From: Hydractinia symbiolongicarpus
Taxonomy: Eukaryota > Cnidaria > Hydrozoa > Anthoathecata > Hydractiniidae
Assembly: GCF_029227915.1 (NCBI RefSeq)
Contig: NC_079878.1
Span: 7,626,001-7,690,000, forward strand
Direction of reading: 5' to 3'
Length of the DNA stretch: 64,000 bases
Position numbers and translations under genes: made by a program. Numbering within the stretch: the first letter of the stretch is position 1; every line of letters starts with the position of its first letter. This document shows, piece by piece, positions 1-11,334 of the stretch. The notes beneath the pieces were generated by a model, which was not told the origin of the DNA, searched no databases, and saw only the letters and a list, made by a program, of their open reading frames with translations.

Positions 1-30
1 TAATTGAAATTCCAAGTGGCGTAATAGTCA

Positions 31-114
31 GTCAGGATGGCCCAGTGGTCTAAGGCGCTGCGTTCAGGTCGCAGTCTACATTCGTAGGCGTGGGTTCGAA
101 TCCCACTTCTGACA
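31..114 (+). tRNA. tRNA-Leu(CAG), canonical
   Basis: Acceptor GTCAGGA pairs with TTCTGAC (one G:U); anticodon loop TTCAGGT gives CAG; long variable arm CTAC/GTAG identifies a class II leucine tRNA; discriminator A73. Position 13 is C instead of G. The B box GGTTCGAATCC is perfect. Confidence 0.85.
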
Positions 115-384
115 TAAAATTGAAGATTAAGGAAGATGCTCTCTAAAAGTCGTTAAAAACACGTTGCAACTCTACGTTTTCTTTATAAAAAAAGTCCCTA
201 GCAAATGCTTGATTGTTGTTCAACCGTACAGGTCTTTAATGTGGAAACACGGTCCTTTTTCGTGTTCAAACGAAAGTCAAGACCAAGGATTAAAGTTTTA
301 CTGTGAGATGTACTTTTCATTCCTTCTATTAATCCAGAATCAATATCACTTATGTACTTGACATTCGAAATGGCATAGAAGACT

Positions 385-468
385 CTCAGGATGTTCGAGT
401 GGTCTATGGTACTGCGTTCAGGTCGCAGTCTACATTCGTAGGCGTTGGTTCGAATCCCACTTCTGACA
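385..468 (+). pseudogene. tRNA-Leu(CAG)-like, C1/TTC class
   Basis: C1:C72 mismatch, D stem TTC, and a G51T mismatch in the T stem (GTTGG). Confidence 0.7.
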
Positions 469-737
469 TAGACTTGAAGATTAAGGAAGATGCTCTATAA
501 AAGTTGTTAAAAAGAAATTGCAACTCTACGTTGGCTTTATACAAAAACTCCCTAGCAAATGCTTGATTGTTGTTCTACCGTACAGGTCTTTAATGTGAAA
601 ACACGGTCCTTTTTAGGTTTAAACGAATGTAAAGACCAATGACTAGTGTTTTACCTTGAAATATAGTTTTTATTCCTTCTATTAATCCAGAATCAATATC
701 ACTTACATACTTGAAATTCCAAGTGGCGTAAAAGTCA

Positions 738-821
738 GTCAGGATGGCCGAGTGGTGTAAGGCGCTGCGTTCAGGTCGCAGTCTACATTCGTAGGCGTGG
801 GTTCGAATCCCACTTCTGACA
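738..821 (+). tRNA. tRNA-Leu(CAG), canonical
   Basis: All stems pair; one D-loop substitution (GTGGTGTAAG). Confidence 0.83.
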
Positions 822-1090
822 AAAACTTGAAGATTAAGGAAGATGCTCTCTAAAAGTCGTTAAAAAGAAGTTGCCACTCTACGTTTTCTTTCTAAAGAAC
901 CTTTCCAGCATGTTCTTGATTGTTGTTCTACCGTACAGGTCTTTGATGTGGAAACACGGTCCTTTTTAGGTTTAAACGAATGTAAAGACCAATGACTAGT
1001 GTTTTACCTTGAAATATAATTTTTATTCCTTCTATTTATCCAGAATCAATATCACTTACATAATTGAAATTCCAAGTGGCGTAAAAGTCA

Positions 1091-1174
1091 GTCAGGATGG
1101 CCGAGTGGTCTAAGGCGCTGCGTTCAGGTCGCAGTCTACATTCGTAGGCGTTGGTTTGAATCCCACTTCTGACA
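1091..1174 (+). tRNA. tRNA-Leu(CAG), T-arm variant
   Basis: Acceptor, D and anticodon arms intact; T arm GTTGG-TTTGAAT breaks the B box, so transcription is doubtful. Confidence 0.6.
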
Positions 1175-1443
1175 TAAACTTGAAGATTAAGGAAGATGCT
1201 CTCTAAAAGTCGTTAAAAACACGTGGCAACTCTACGTTTTCTTTATAAAAAAAGTCCCTAGCCAATACTTGATTGTTGTTCAACCGTACAGGTCTTTAAT
1301 GTGATAACACGGTCCTTTTTAGGTTTAAACTAATGTAAAGACCAATGACTAGTGTTTTACCTTGAAATATAATTTTTATTCCTTCTATTAATCCAGAATC
1401 AATATCACTTACATAATTGAAATTCCAAGTGGCGTAATAGTCA

Positions 1444-1527
1444 GTCAGGATGGCCCAGTGGTCTAAGGCGCTGCGTTCAGGTCGCAGTCCACATTCGTAG
1501 ACGTTGGTTTGAATCCCACTTCGGACA
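1444..1527 (+). pseudogene. tRNA-Leu(CAG)-like, T-arm variant with acceptor mismatch
   Basis: Acceptor 3' strand TTCGGAC mispairs at A4; T-arm variant; variable arm changed (TCCACATTCGTAGAC). Confidence 0.65.
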
Positions 1528-1797
1528 TAAACTTGAAGATTAAGGAAGATGCTCTCTAAAAGTCGTTAAAAACACGTGGCAACTCTACGTTTTCTTTATA
1601 AAAAAAGTCCCTAGCAAATGCTTGATTGTTGTTCAACCGTACAGGTCTTTAATGTGGAAACACGGTCCTTTTTCGTGTTCAAACGAAAGTCAAGACCAAA
1701 GATTAAAATTTTACTGTGAGATGTACTTTTCATTCCTTCTATTAATCCAGAATCAATATCACTTACATACTTGAAATTCCAAGTGGCGTAAAATTCA

Positions 1798-1881
1798 GTC
1801 AGGATGGCCGAGTGGTCTAAGGCGCTGCGTTCAGGACGCAGTCTACATTCGTAGGCGTGGCTTCGAATCACACTTCTGACA
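1798..1881 (+). pseudogene. tRNA-Leu(CAG)-like, T stem broken
   Basis: Anticodon loop TTCAGGA (A38); T stem GTGGC/CACAC has two mismatches. Confidence 0.6.
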
Positions 1882-2150
1882 TGAACTTGAAGATTAAGGA
1901 AGATGCTCTCTAAAAGTCGTTAAAGAGAAGTTGCCACTCTATGTTTTCTTTCTAATGAACCTTCCCAGCATATTCTTGATTGTTGTTCAACCGTACAGGT
2001 CGCTAATGTAGAAACACGGTCCTATTTAGGTTTAAACGATTGTAAAGACCAATGACTAGTGTTTTACCTTGAAATATAATTTTTATTCCTTCTATTAATC
2101 CAGAATCAATATCACTTACTTACTTGAAATTCCAAGTGGCGTAAAAGTCA

Positions 2151-2234
2151 GTCAGGATGGCCGAGTGGTCTAAGGCGCTGCGTTCAGGTCGCAGTCTACA
2201 TTCGTAGGCGTGGGTTCGAATCCCACTTCTGACA
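2151..2234 (+). tRNA. tRNA-Leu(CAG), canonical
   Basis: Reference-quality copy: every arm pairs, and A box TGGCCGAGTGG and B box GGTTCGAATCC are intact. The first T4 run downstream is at 2297-2300, 63 bp past the gene. Confidence 0.88.
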
Positions 2235-2503
2235 AAAACTTGAAGTTTAAGGAAGATGCTCTCTAAAAGTCGTTAAAAAGATGTTGCCACTCTACGTTTT
2301 CTTTCTAAAGAACCTTTCCAGCATGTTCTTGATTGTTGTTCTACCGTACATGTCTTTGATGTGGAAACACGGTCCTTTTTAGGTTTAAACGGATGTAAAG
2401 ACCAATGACTAGTGTTTTACCTTGAAATATAATTTTTATTCCTTCTATTAATCCAGAATCAATATCACTTACATAATTGAAATTCCAAGTGGCGTAAAAG
2501 TCA

Positions 2504-2587
2504 GTCAGGATGGCCGAGTGGTCTAAGACGCTGCGTTCAGGTCGCAGTCTACATTCGTAGGCGTTGGTTTGAATCCCACTTCTGACA
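2504..2587 (+). pseudogene. tRNA-Leu(CAG)-like, T-arm variant with D-stem mismatch
   Basis: D stem GCC faces GAC; T arm GTTGG-TTTGAAT. Confidence 0.6.
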
Positions 2588-2856
2588 TAAACTTGAAGAT
2601 TAAGGAAGATGCTCCCTAAAAGTCGTTAAAAACACGTGGCAACTCTACGTTTTCTTTATAAAAAAAGTCCCTAGCAAATGCTTGATTGTTGTTCAACCGT
2701 ACAGGTCTTTAATGTGAAAACACGGTCCTTTTTAGGTTTAAACGAATGTAAAGACCAATGACTAGTGTTTTACCTTGAAATATAGTTTTTATTCCCTCTA
2801 TTAATCCAGAATCAATATCACTTACATACTTGAAATTCCAAGTGGCGTAAAAGTCA

Positions 2857-2940
2857 GTCAGGATGGTCGAGTGGTCTAAGGCGCTGCGTTCAGGTCGCAG
2901 TCTACATTCGTAGGCGTGGGTTCGAATCCCACTTCTGACA
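2857..2940 (+). tRNA. tRNA-Leu(CAG), canonical
   Basis: C11 to T, still pairing as U:G in the D stem; the rest is perfect. Confidence 0.84.
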
Positions 2941-3209
2941 AAAACTTGAAGATTAAGGTAGATGCTCTCTAAAAGTCGTTAAAAAGAAGTTGCCACTCTA
3001 CGTTTTCTTTCTAAAGAACCTTTCCAGCATGTTCTTGATTGTTGTTATACCGCACAGGTCTTTGATGTGGAAACACGGTCCTTTTTAGGTTTAAACGAAT
3101 GTAAAGATCAATGACTAGTGTTTTACCTTGAAATATAATTTTTATTCCTTCTATTAATCCAGAATCAATATCACTTACATAATTGAAATTCCAAGTGGCA
3201 TAATAGTCA

Positions 3210-3293
3210 GTCAGGATGGCCTAGTGGTCTAAGGCGCTGCGTTCAGGTTGCAGTCTACATTCGTAGACGTTGGTTTGAATCCCACTTCTGACA
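3210..3293 (+). tRNA. tRNA-Leu(CAG), T-arm variant
   Basis: D arm GCCTAG; anticodon stem contains a G:U (TGCAG); T arm GTTGG-TTTGAAT. Confidence 0.5.
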
Positions 3294-3563
3294 TAAACTT
3301 GAAGATTAAGGAAGATGCTCTCTAAAAGTCGTTAAAAACTCGTGGCAACTCTACGTTTTCTTTATAAAAAAAGTCCCTAGCAAATGCTTCATTGTTGTAC
3401 AAGCGTACAGGTCTTTAATGTGGAAACACGGTCCTTTTTCGTGTTCAAACGAAAGTCAAGACCAAGGATTAAAATTTTACTGTGAGATGTACTTTTCATT
3501 CCTTCTATTAATCCAGAATCAATATCACTTATGTACTTGACATTCGAAATGGCATAGAAGACT

Positions 3564-3647
3564 CTCAGGATGTTCGAGTGGTCTATGGCACTGCGTTCAG
3601 GACGCAGTCTACATTCGTAGGCGTGGGTTCGAATCCCACTTCTGACA
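3564..3647 (+). pseudogene. tRNA-Leu(CAG)-like, C1/TTC class
   Basis: T arm and B box perfect, but C1:C72 and a lost G10 in the A box. Confidence 0.65.
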
Positions 3648-3916
3648 TAAGTTTGCAGATTAAGGAAGATGCTCTATAAAAGTTGTTAAAAAGAAATTGC
3701 AACTCTACGTTGGCTTTATACAAAAACTCCCTAGCAAATGCTTGATTGTTGTTCTACCGTACAGGTCTTTAATGTGGAAACACGGTCCTATTTAGGTTTA
3801 AACGATTGTAAAGACCAATGACTAGTGTTTTACCTTGAAATATAATTTTTATTCCTTCTATTAATCCAGAATCAATATCACTTACATAATTGAAATTCCA
3901 AGTGGCGTAAAAGTCA

Positions 3917-4000
3917 GTCAGGATGGCCGAGTGGTCTAAGGCGCTGCGTTCAGGTCGCAGTCTATATTCGTAGGCGTGGGTTCGAATCCCACTTCTGACA
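3917..4000 (+). tRNA. tRNA-Leu(CAG), canonical
   Basis: All stems pair; variable arm CTATATTCGTAG. The next T5 run on the sense strand is only at 4142-4146, 142 bp downstream. Confidence 0.84.
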
Positions 4001-4269
4001 TAAACTTGAAGATTAGGGAAGATGCTCTCTAAAAGTCGTTAAAAACACCTTGCAACTCTACGTTGGCTTTATACAAAAACTCCCTAGCAAATGCTTGATT
4101 GTTGTTCTACCGTACAGGTCTTTAATGTGAAAACACGGTCCTTTTTAGGTTTAAACGAATGTAAAGACCAATGACTAGTGTTTTACCTTGAAATATAGTT
4201 TTTATTCCTTCTATTAATCCAGAATCAATATCACTTACATACTTGAAATTCCAAGTGGCGTAAAAGTCA

Positions 4270-4353
4270 GTCAGGATGGCCGAGTGGTCTAAGGCGCTGC
4301 GTTCAGGTCGCAGTCTACATTCGTAGCCGTGGGTTCGAATCCCACTTCTGACA
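4270..4353 (+). tRNA. tRNA-Leu(CAG), canonical
   Basis: Perfect stems; base before the T stem is C (GTAGCC). Confidence 0.84.
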
Positions 4354-4622
4354 AAAACTTGAAGATTAAGGAAGATGCTCTCTAAAAGTCGTTAAAAAGA
4401 AGTTGCCACTCTACGTGTTCTTTCTAAAGAACCTTTCCAGCATGTTCTTGATTGTTGTTCTACCGTACAGGTCTTTGATGTGGAAACACGGTCCTCTTTA
4501 GGTTTAAACGAATGTAAAGACCAATGACTAGTGTTTTACCTTGAAATATAATTTTTATTCCCTCTATTAATCCAGAATCAATATCACTTACATAATTGAA
4601 ATTCCAAGTGGCGTAAAAGTCA

Positions 4623-4706
4623 GTCAGGATGGCCGAGTGGTCTAAGGCGCTGCGTTCAGGTCGCAGTCTACATTCGTAGGCGTTGGTTTGAATCCCACTT
4701 CTGACA
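4623..4706 (+). tRNA. tRNA-Leu(CAG), T-arm variant
   Basis: Only the T arm (GTTGG-TTTGAAT) differs from canonical. Confidence 0.6.
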
Positions 4707-4976
4707 TAAACTTGAAGATTAAGGAAGATGCTCCCTAAAAGTCGTTAAAAACACGTGGCAACTCTACGTTTTCTTTATAAAAAAAGTCCCTAGCAAATGC
4801 TTGATTGTTGTTCAACCGTACAGGTCTTTAATGTGAAAACACGGTCCTTTTTCATGTTCAAACGAATGTAAAGACCAATGACTAGTGTTTTACCTTGAAA
4901 TATAGTTTTTATTCCTTCTATTAATCCAGAATCAATATCACTTATATACTTGACATTCCAAGTGGCGTAAAAGTCA

Positions 4977-5060
4977 GTCAGGATGGCCGAGTGGTCTAAG
5001 GCGCTGCGTTCAGGTCGCAGTCTACATTCGTAGGCGTTGGTTTGAATCCCACTTCTGACA
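4977..5060 (+). tRNA. tRNA-Leu(CAG), T-arm variant
   Basis: Only the T arm differs from canonical. Confidence 0.6.
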
Positions 5061-5329
5061 TAAACTTGAAGATTAAGGAAGATGCTCTCTAAAAGTCGTT
5101 AAAAACACGTGGCAACTCTACGTTTTCTTTATAAAAAAAGTCCCTAGCAAATGCTTGATTGTTGTTCAACCGTACAGGTCTTTAATGTGAAAACACGGTC
5201 CTTTTTAGGTTTAAACGAATGTAAAGACCAATGACTAGTGTTTTACCTTGAAATATAGTTTTTATTCCCTCTATTAATCCAGAATCAATATCACTTACAT
5301 ACTTGAAATTCCAAGTGGCATAAAAGTCA

Positions 5330-5413
5330 GTCAGGATGGCCGAGTGGTCCAAGGCGCTGCGTTCAGGTCGCAGTCTACATTCGTAGGCGTGGGTTCGAAT
5401 CCCACTTCTAACA
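5330..5413 (+). tRNA. tRNA-Leu(CAG), acceptor mismatch C3:A70
   Basis: 3' acceptor strand TTCTAAC leaves one mismatch; all other arms and both boxes are intact. Confidence 0.65.
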
Positions 5414-5683
5414 AAAACTTGAAGATTAAGGAAGATGCTCTCTAAAAGTCGTTAAAAAGAAGTTGCTACTCTACGTTTTCATTCTAAAGAACCTTTCAAG
5501 CATGTTCTTGATTGTTGCTCAACCGTACAGGTCGCTAATGTAGAAATACGGCCTCTTTTTAGGTTCAAACGAATGTAAAGACAAAGGACTAGTGTTTTAC
5601 CTTGAAATATGGTTGTTATTCCTTCTATTAATCCAAAATCAATATCACTTACATACTTGAAATTCCAAGTGATGTAAAAGTCA

Positions 5684-5767
5684 GTCAGGATGGCCGAGTG
5701 GTCTAAGGCGCTGCGTTCAGGTCGCAGTATACATTCGTAGGCGTGGGTTCGAATCCCACTTCTGACA
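5684..5767 (+). tRNA. tRNA-Leu(CAG), canonical
   Basis: Perfect stems; variable arm ATAC/GTAG. Confidence 0.84.
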
Positions 5768-6037
5768 TAAGTTTGAAGATTAAGGAAGATGCTCTCTAAA
5801 AGTCGTTAAAAAGAAGTTGCAACTCTACGTTTTCTTTATAAAAAAAGTCCCTAGCATATGCTTGATTGTTGTTCAACCGTACAGGTCTTTAATGTAGAAA
5901 CACGGTCCTTTTTCGTGTTCAAACGAAAGTCAAGACCAAGGATTAAAATTTTACTGTGAGATGTACTTTTCATTCCTTCTATTAATCCAGAATCAATATC
6001 ACTTATGTACTTGACATTCGAAATGGCATAGAAGACT

Positions 6038-6121
6038 CTCAGGATGTTCGAGTGGTCTATGGCACTGCGTTCAGGACGCAGTCTACATTCGTAGGCGTGG
6101 GTTCGAATCCCACTTCAGACA
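6038..6121 (+). pseudogene. tRNA-Leu(CAG)-like, C1/TTC class
   Basis: Second acceptor mismatch from 3' strand TTCAGAC; shared with the copy at 7450. Confidence 0.65.
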
Positions 6122-6389
6122 AAGTTTGAAGATTAAGGAAGATGCTCTATAAAAGTTGTTAAAAAGAAATTGCAACTCTACGTTGGCTTTATACAAAAAC
6201 TACCTAGCAAATGCTTGATTGTTGTTCTACCGTACAGGTCTTTGATGTGGAAACACGGTCCTTTTTAGGTTTAAACGGATGTAAAGACCAATGACTAGTG
6301 TTTTACCTTGAAATATAGTTTTTATTCCTTCTATTAATCCAGAATCAATATCACTTATATACTTGACATTCCAAGTGGCGTAAAAGTCA

Positions 6390-6473
6390 GTCAGGATGGC
6401 CGAGTGGTCTAAGGCGCTGCGTTCAGGTCGCAGTCTACATTCGTAGGCGTTGGTTTGAATCCCACTTCTGACA
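6390..6473 (+). tRNA. tRNA-Leu(CAG), T-arm variant
   Basis: Unit 2 of the 1412-bp tetramer; only the T arm is altered. Confidence 0.6.
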
Positions 6474-6742
6474 TAAACTTGAAGATTAAGGAAGATGCTC
6501 TCTAAAAGTCGTTAAAAACACGTGGCAACTCTACGTTTTCTTTATAAAAAAAGTCCCTAGCAAATGCTTGATTGTTGTTCAACCGTACAGGTCTTTAATG
6601 TGAAAACACGGTCCTTTTTAGGTTTAAACGAATGTAAAGACCAATGACTAGTGTTTTACCTTGAAATATAGTTTTTATTCCCTCTATTAATCCAGAATCA
6701 ATATCACTTACATACTTGAAATTCCAAGTGGCGTAAAAGTCA

Positions 6743-6826
6743 GTCAGGATGGCCGAGTGGTCTAAGGCGCTGCGTTCAGGTCGCAGTCTACATTCGTAGG
6801 CGTGGGTTCGAATCCCACTTCTGACA
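6743..6826 (+). tRNA. tRNA-Leu(CAG), canonical
   Basis: Unit 3 of the 1412-bp tetramer; all arms perfect. Confidence 0.87.
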
Positions 6827-7095
6827 AAAACTTGAAGATTAAGGAAGATGCTCTCTAAAAGTCGTTAAAAAGAAGTTGCCACTCTACGTTTTCTTTCTAA
6901 AGAACCATTCTAGCATGTTCTTGATTGTTGTTCTACCGTACAGGTCTTTGATGTGGAAACACGGTCCTTTTTAGGTTTAAACGAATGTAAAGACCAATGA
7001 CTAGTGTTTTACCTTGAAATATAAATTTTATTCCTTCTATTAATCCAGAATCAATATCACTTACATAATTGAAATTCCAAGTGGCGTAATATTCA

Positions 7096-7179
7096 GTCAG
7101 GATGGCCTAGTGGTCTAAGGCGCTGCGTTCAGGTTGCAGTCTACATTCGTAGACGTTGCTTTGAATCCCACTTCTGACA
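7096..7179 (+). pseudogene. tRNA-Leu(CAG)-like, damaged T arm
   Basis: T stem GTTGC/CCCAC with loop TTTGAAT; D arm GCCTAG. Confidence 0.6.
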
Positions 7180-7449
7180 TAAACTTGAAGATTAAGGAAG
7201 ATGCTCTCTAAAAGTCGTTAAAAACACGTGGCAACTCTACGTTTTCTTTATAAAAAAAGTCCCTAGCATATGCTTGATTGTTGTTCAACCGTACAGGTCT
7301 TTAATGTAGAAACACGGTCCTTTTTCGTGTTCAAACGAAAGTCAAGACCAAGGATTAAAATTTTACTGTGAGATGTACTTTTCATTCCTTCTATTAATCC
7401 AGAATCAATATCACTTATGTACTTGACATTCGAAATGGCATAGAAGACT

Positions 7450-7533
7450 CTCAGGATGTTCGAGTGGTCTATGGCACTGCGTTCAGGACGCAGTCTACAT
7501 TCGTAGGCGTGGGTTCGAATCCCACTTCAGACA
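7450..7533 (+). pseudogene. tRNA-Leu(CAG)-like, C1/TTC class
   Basis: Copy of 6038, same TTCAGAC acceptor change. Confidence 0.65.
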
Positions 7534-7801
7534 AAGTTTGAAGATTAAGGAAGATGCTCTATAAAAGTTGTTAAAAAGAAATTGCAACTCTACGTTGGCT
7601 TTATACAAAAACTACCTAGCAAATGCTTGATTGTTGTTCTACCGTACAGGTCTTTGATGTGGAAACACGGTCCTTTTTAGGTTTAAACGGATGTAAAGAC
7701 CAATGACTAGTGTTTTACCTTGAAATATAGTTTTTATTCCTTCTATTAATCCAGAATCAATATCACTTATATACTTGACATTCCAAGTGGCGTAAAAGTC
7801 A

Positions 7802-7885
7802 GTCAGGATGGCCGAGTGGTCTAAGGCGCTGCGTTCAGGTCGCAGTCTACATTCGTAGGCGTTGGTTTGAATCCCACTTCTGACA
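7802..7885 (+). tRNA. tRNA-Leu(CAG), T-arm variant
   Basis: Copy of 6390. Confidence 0.6.
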
Positions 7886-8154
7886 TAAACTTGAAGATTA
7901 AGGAAGATGCTCTCTAAAAGTCGTTAAAAACACGTGGCAACTCTACGTTTTCTTTATAAAAAAAGTCCCTAGCAAATGCTTGATTGTTGTTCAACCGTAC
8001 AGGTCTTTAATGTGAAAACACGGTCCTTTTTAGGTTTAAACGAATGTAAAGACCAATGACTAGTGTTTTACCTTGAAATATAGTTTTTATTCCCTCTATT
8101 AATCCAGAATCAATATCACTTACATACTTGAAATTCCAAGTGGCGTAAAAGTCA

Positions 8155-8238
8155 GTCAGGATGGCCGAGTGGTCTAAGGCGCTGCGTTCAGGTCGCAGTC
8201 TACATTCGTAGGCGTGGGTTCGAATCCCACTTCTGACA
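8155..8238 (+). tRNA. tRNA-Leu(CAG), canonical
   Basis: Copy of 6743; all arms perfect. Confidence 0.87.
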
Positions 8239-8507
8239 AAAACTTGAAGATTAAGGAAGATGCTCTCTAAAAGTCGTTAAAAAGAAGTTGCCACTCTACG
8301 TTTTCTTTCTAAAGAACCATTCTAGCATGTTCTTGATTGTTGTTCTACCGTACAGGTCTTTGATGTGGAAACACGGTCCTTTTTAGGTTTAAACGAATGT
8401 AAAGACCAATGACTAGTGTTTTACCTTGAAATATAAATTTTATTCCTTCTATTAATCCAGAATCAATATCACTTACATAATTGAAATTCCAAGTGGCGTA
8501 ATATTCA

Positions 8508-8591
8508 GTCAGGATGGCCTAGTGGTCTAAGGCGCTGCGTTCAGGTTGCAGTCTACATTCGTAGACGTTGCTTTGAATCCCACTTCTGACA
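8508..8591 (+). pseudogene. tRNA-Leu(CAG)-like, damaged T arm
   Basis: Copy of 7096 (GTTGC-TTTGAAT). Confidence 0.6.
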
Positions 8592-8861
8592 TAAACTTGA
8601 AGATTAAGGAAGATGCTCTCTAAAAGTCGTTAAAAACACGTGGCAACTCTACGTTTTCTTTATAAAAAAAGTCCCTAGCAAATGCTTCATTGTTGTTCAA
8701 CCGTACAGGTCTTTAATGTGGAAACACGGTCCTTTTTTGTGTTCAAACGAAAGTCAAGACCAAGGATTAAAATTTTACTGTGAGATGTACTTTTGATTCC
8801 TTCTATTAATCCAGAATCAATATCACTTATGTACTTGACATTCGAAATGGCATAGAAGACT

Positions 8862-8945
8862 CTCAGGATGTTCGAGTGGTCTATAGCACTGCGTTCAGGA
8901 CGCAGCCTACATTCGTAGGCGTGGGTTCGAATCCCACTTCTGACA
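8862..8945 (+). pseudogene. tRNA-Leu(CAG)-like, C1/TTC class
   Basis: Also D-stem 3' side AGC. Confidence 0.65.
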
Positions 8946-9214
8946 TAAGTTTGAAGATTAAGGAAGATGCTCTATAAAAGTTGTTAAAAAGAAATTGCAA
9001 CTCTACGTTGGCTTTATACAAAAACTCCCTAGCAAATGCTTGATTGTTGTTCTACCGTACAGGTCTTTAATGTGGAAACACGGTCCTATTTAGGTTTAAA
9101 CGATTGTAAAGACCAATGACTAGTGTTTTACCTTGAAATATAATTTTTATTCCTTCTATTAATCCAGAATCAATATCACTTACATAATTGAAATTCCAAG
9201 TGGCGTAAAAGTCA

Positions 9215-9298
9215 GTCAGGATGGCCGAGTGGTCTAAGGCGCTGCGTTCAGGTCGCAGTCTATATTCGTAGGCGTGGGTTCGAATCCCACTTCTGACA
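9215..9298 (+). tRNA. tRNA-Leu(CAG), canonical
   Basis: Same variable-arm variant (CTATATTCGTAG) as the copy at 3917. Confidence 0.84.
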
Positions 9299-9567
9299 TA
9301 AACTTGAAGATTAAGGAAGATGCTCTCTAAAAGTCGTTAAAAACACGTTGCAACTCTAGGTTTTCTTTATAAAAAAAGTCCCTAGCAAATGCTTGATTGT
9401 TGTTCAACCGTACAGGTCTTTAATGTGAAAACACGGTCCTTTTCAGGTTTAAACGAATGTAAAGACCAATGACTAGTGTTTTACCTTGAAATATAGTTTT
9501 TATTCCTTCTATTAATCCAGAATCAATATCACTTACATACTTGAAATTCCAAGTGGCGTAAAAGTCA

Positions 9568-9651
9568 GTCAGGATGGCCGAGTGGTCTAAGGCGCTGCGT
9601 TCAGGTCGCAGTCTACATTCGTAGGCGTGGGTTCGAATCCCACTTCTGACA
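9568..9651 (+). tRNA. tRNA-Leu(CAG), canonical
   Basis: All arms perfect. Confidence 0.87.
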
Positions 9652-9921
9652 AAAACTTGAAGATTAAGGAAGATGCTCTCTAAAAGTCATTAAAAAGAAG
9701 TTGCCACTCTACGTTTTCTTTCTAAAGAACCTTTCCAGCATGTTCTTGATTGTTGTTCTACCGTACAGGTCTTTAATGTGGAAACACGGTCCTTTTTCGT
9801 GTTCAAACGAAAGTCAAGACCAAGGATTAAAATTTTACTGTGAGATGTACTTTTCATTCCTTCTATTAATCCAGAATCAATATCACTTATGTACTTGACA
9901 TTCGAAATGGCATAGAAGACT

Positions 9922-10005
9922 CTCAGGATGTTCGAGTAGTCTATGGCACTGCGTTCAGGACACAGTCTACATTCGTAGGCGTGGGTTCGAATCCCACTTC
10001 TGACA
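9922..10005 (+). pseudogene. tRNA-Leu(CAG)-like, C1/TTC class
   Basis: Additional anticodon-stem mismatch (CTGCG/CACAG). Confidence 0.65.
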
Positions 10006-10274
10006 TAAGTTTGAAGATTAAGGAAGATGCTCTATAAAAGTTGTTAAAAAGAAATTGCAACTCTACGTTGGCTTTATACAAAAACTCCTTAGCAAATGCT
10101 TGATTGTTGTTCTACCGTACAGGTCTTTAATGTGGAAACACGGTCCTATTTAGGTTTAAACGATTGTAAAGACCAATGACTAGTGTTTTACCTTGAAATA
10201 TAATTTTTATTCCTTCTATTAATCCAGAATCAATATCACTTACATAATTGAAATTCCAAGTGGCGTAAAGGTCA

Positions 10275-10358
10275 GTCAGGATGGCCGAGTGGTCTAAGGC
10301 CCTGCGTTCAGGTCGCAGTCTACATTCGTAGGCGTGGGTTCGAATCCCACTTCTGACA
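10275..10358 (+). tRNA. tRNA-Leu(CAG), canonical
   Basis: Base 26 is C instead of G; stems perfect. Confidence 0.82.
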
Positions 10359-10627
10359 AAAACTTGAAGATTAAGGAAGATGCTCTCTAAAAGTCGTTAA
10401 AAAGAAGTTGCCACTCTACGTTTTCTTTCTAAAGAACCTTTCCAGCATGTTCTTGATTGTTGTTCTACCGTACAGGTCTTTGATGTGGAAACACGGTCCT
10501 TTTTAGGTTTAAACGAATGTAAAGACCAATGACTAGTGTTTTACCTTGAAATATAATTTTTATTCCTTCTATTAATCCAGAATCAATATCACTTACATAA
10601 TTGAAATTCCAAGTGGCGTACAAGTCA

Positions 10628-10711
10628 GTCAGGATGGCCGAGTGGTCTAAGGCGCTGCGTTCAGGTCGCAGTCTACATTCGTAGGCGTGGGTTCGAATCC
10701 CACTTCTGACA
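10628..10711 (+). tRNA. tRNA-Leu(CAG), canonical
   Basis: All arms perfect. Confidence 0.87.
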
Positions 10712-10980
10712 AAAACTTGAAGATTAAGGAAGATGCTCTCTAAAAGTCGTTAAAAAGAAGTTGCCACTCTACGTTTTCTTTCTAAAGAACCTTTCCAGCA
10801 TGTTCTTGATTGTTGTTCTACCGTCCAGGTCTTTGATGTGGAAACACGGTCCTTTTTAGGTTTAAACGAATGTAAAGACCAATGACTAGTGTTTTACCTT
10901 GAAATATAGTTTTTATTCCTTCTATTAATCCAGAATCAATATCACTTACATAATTGAAATTCCAAGTGGCGTAAAAGTCA

Positions 10981-11064
10981 GTCAGGATGGCCGAGTGGTC
11001 TAAGGCGCTGCGTTCAGGTCGCAGTCTACATTTGTAGGCGTTGATTTGAATCCCACTTCTAACA
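10981..11064 (+). pseudogene. tRNA-Leu(CAG)-like, T-arm variant with acceptor mismatch
   Basis: TTCTAAC acceptor strand and T arm GTTGA-TTTGAAT. Confidence 0.6.
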
Positions 11065-11334
11065 TAAACTTGAAGATTAAGGAAGATGCTCCCTAAAAGT
11101 CGTTAAAAACACGTGGCAACTCTACGTTTTCTTTATAAAAAAAGTCACTAGCAAATGCTTGATTGTTGTTCAACCGTACAGTTCTTTAATGTGAAAACAC
11201 GGTCCTTTTTCGTGTTCAAACGAATGTAAAGACCAATGACTAGTGTTTTACCTTGAAATATAGTTTTTATTCCTTCTATTAATCCAGAATCAATATCACT
11301 TACATACTTGACATTCCAAGTGGCGTAAAAGTCA

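Larger units (their letters stand above)
5825..8680 (+). repeat. 1412-bp tetramer repeated twice
   Basis: The four units with tRNAs starting at 6038, 6390, 6743 and 7096 recur almost unchanged at 7450, 7802, 8155 and 8508, an offset of 1412 bp. Private changes such as acceptor end TTCAGAC (6114-6120 and 7526-7532) are shared. Edges are approximate. Confidence 0.85.

Noticed and set aside
164-361. A roughly 65-codon + strand frame recurring in dozens of units (also 9701, 27102, 30285, 36300 and others)
   Set aside because: It starts at TTG or similar rather than ATG and covers spacer only. It persists because units are near-identical and is broken in most other units, so it is not a gene.
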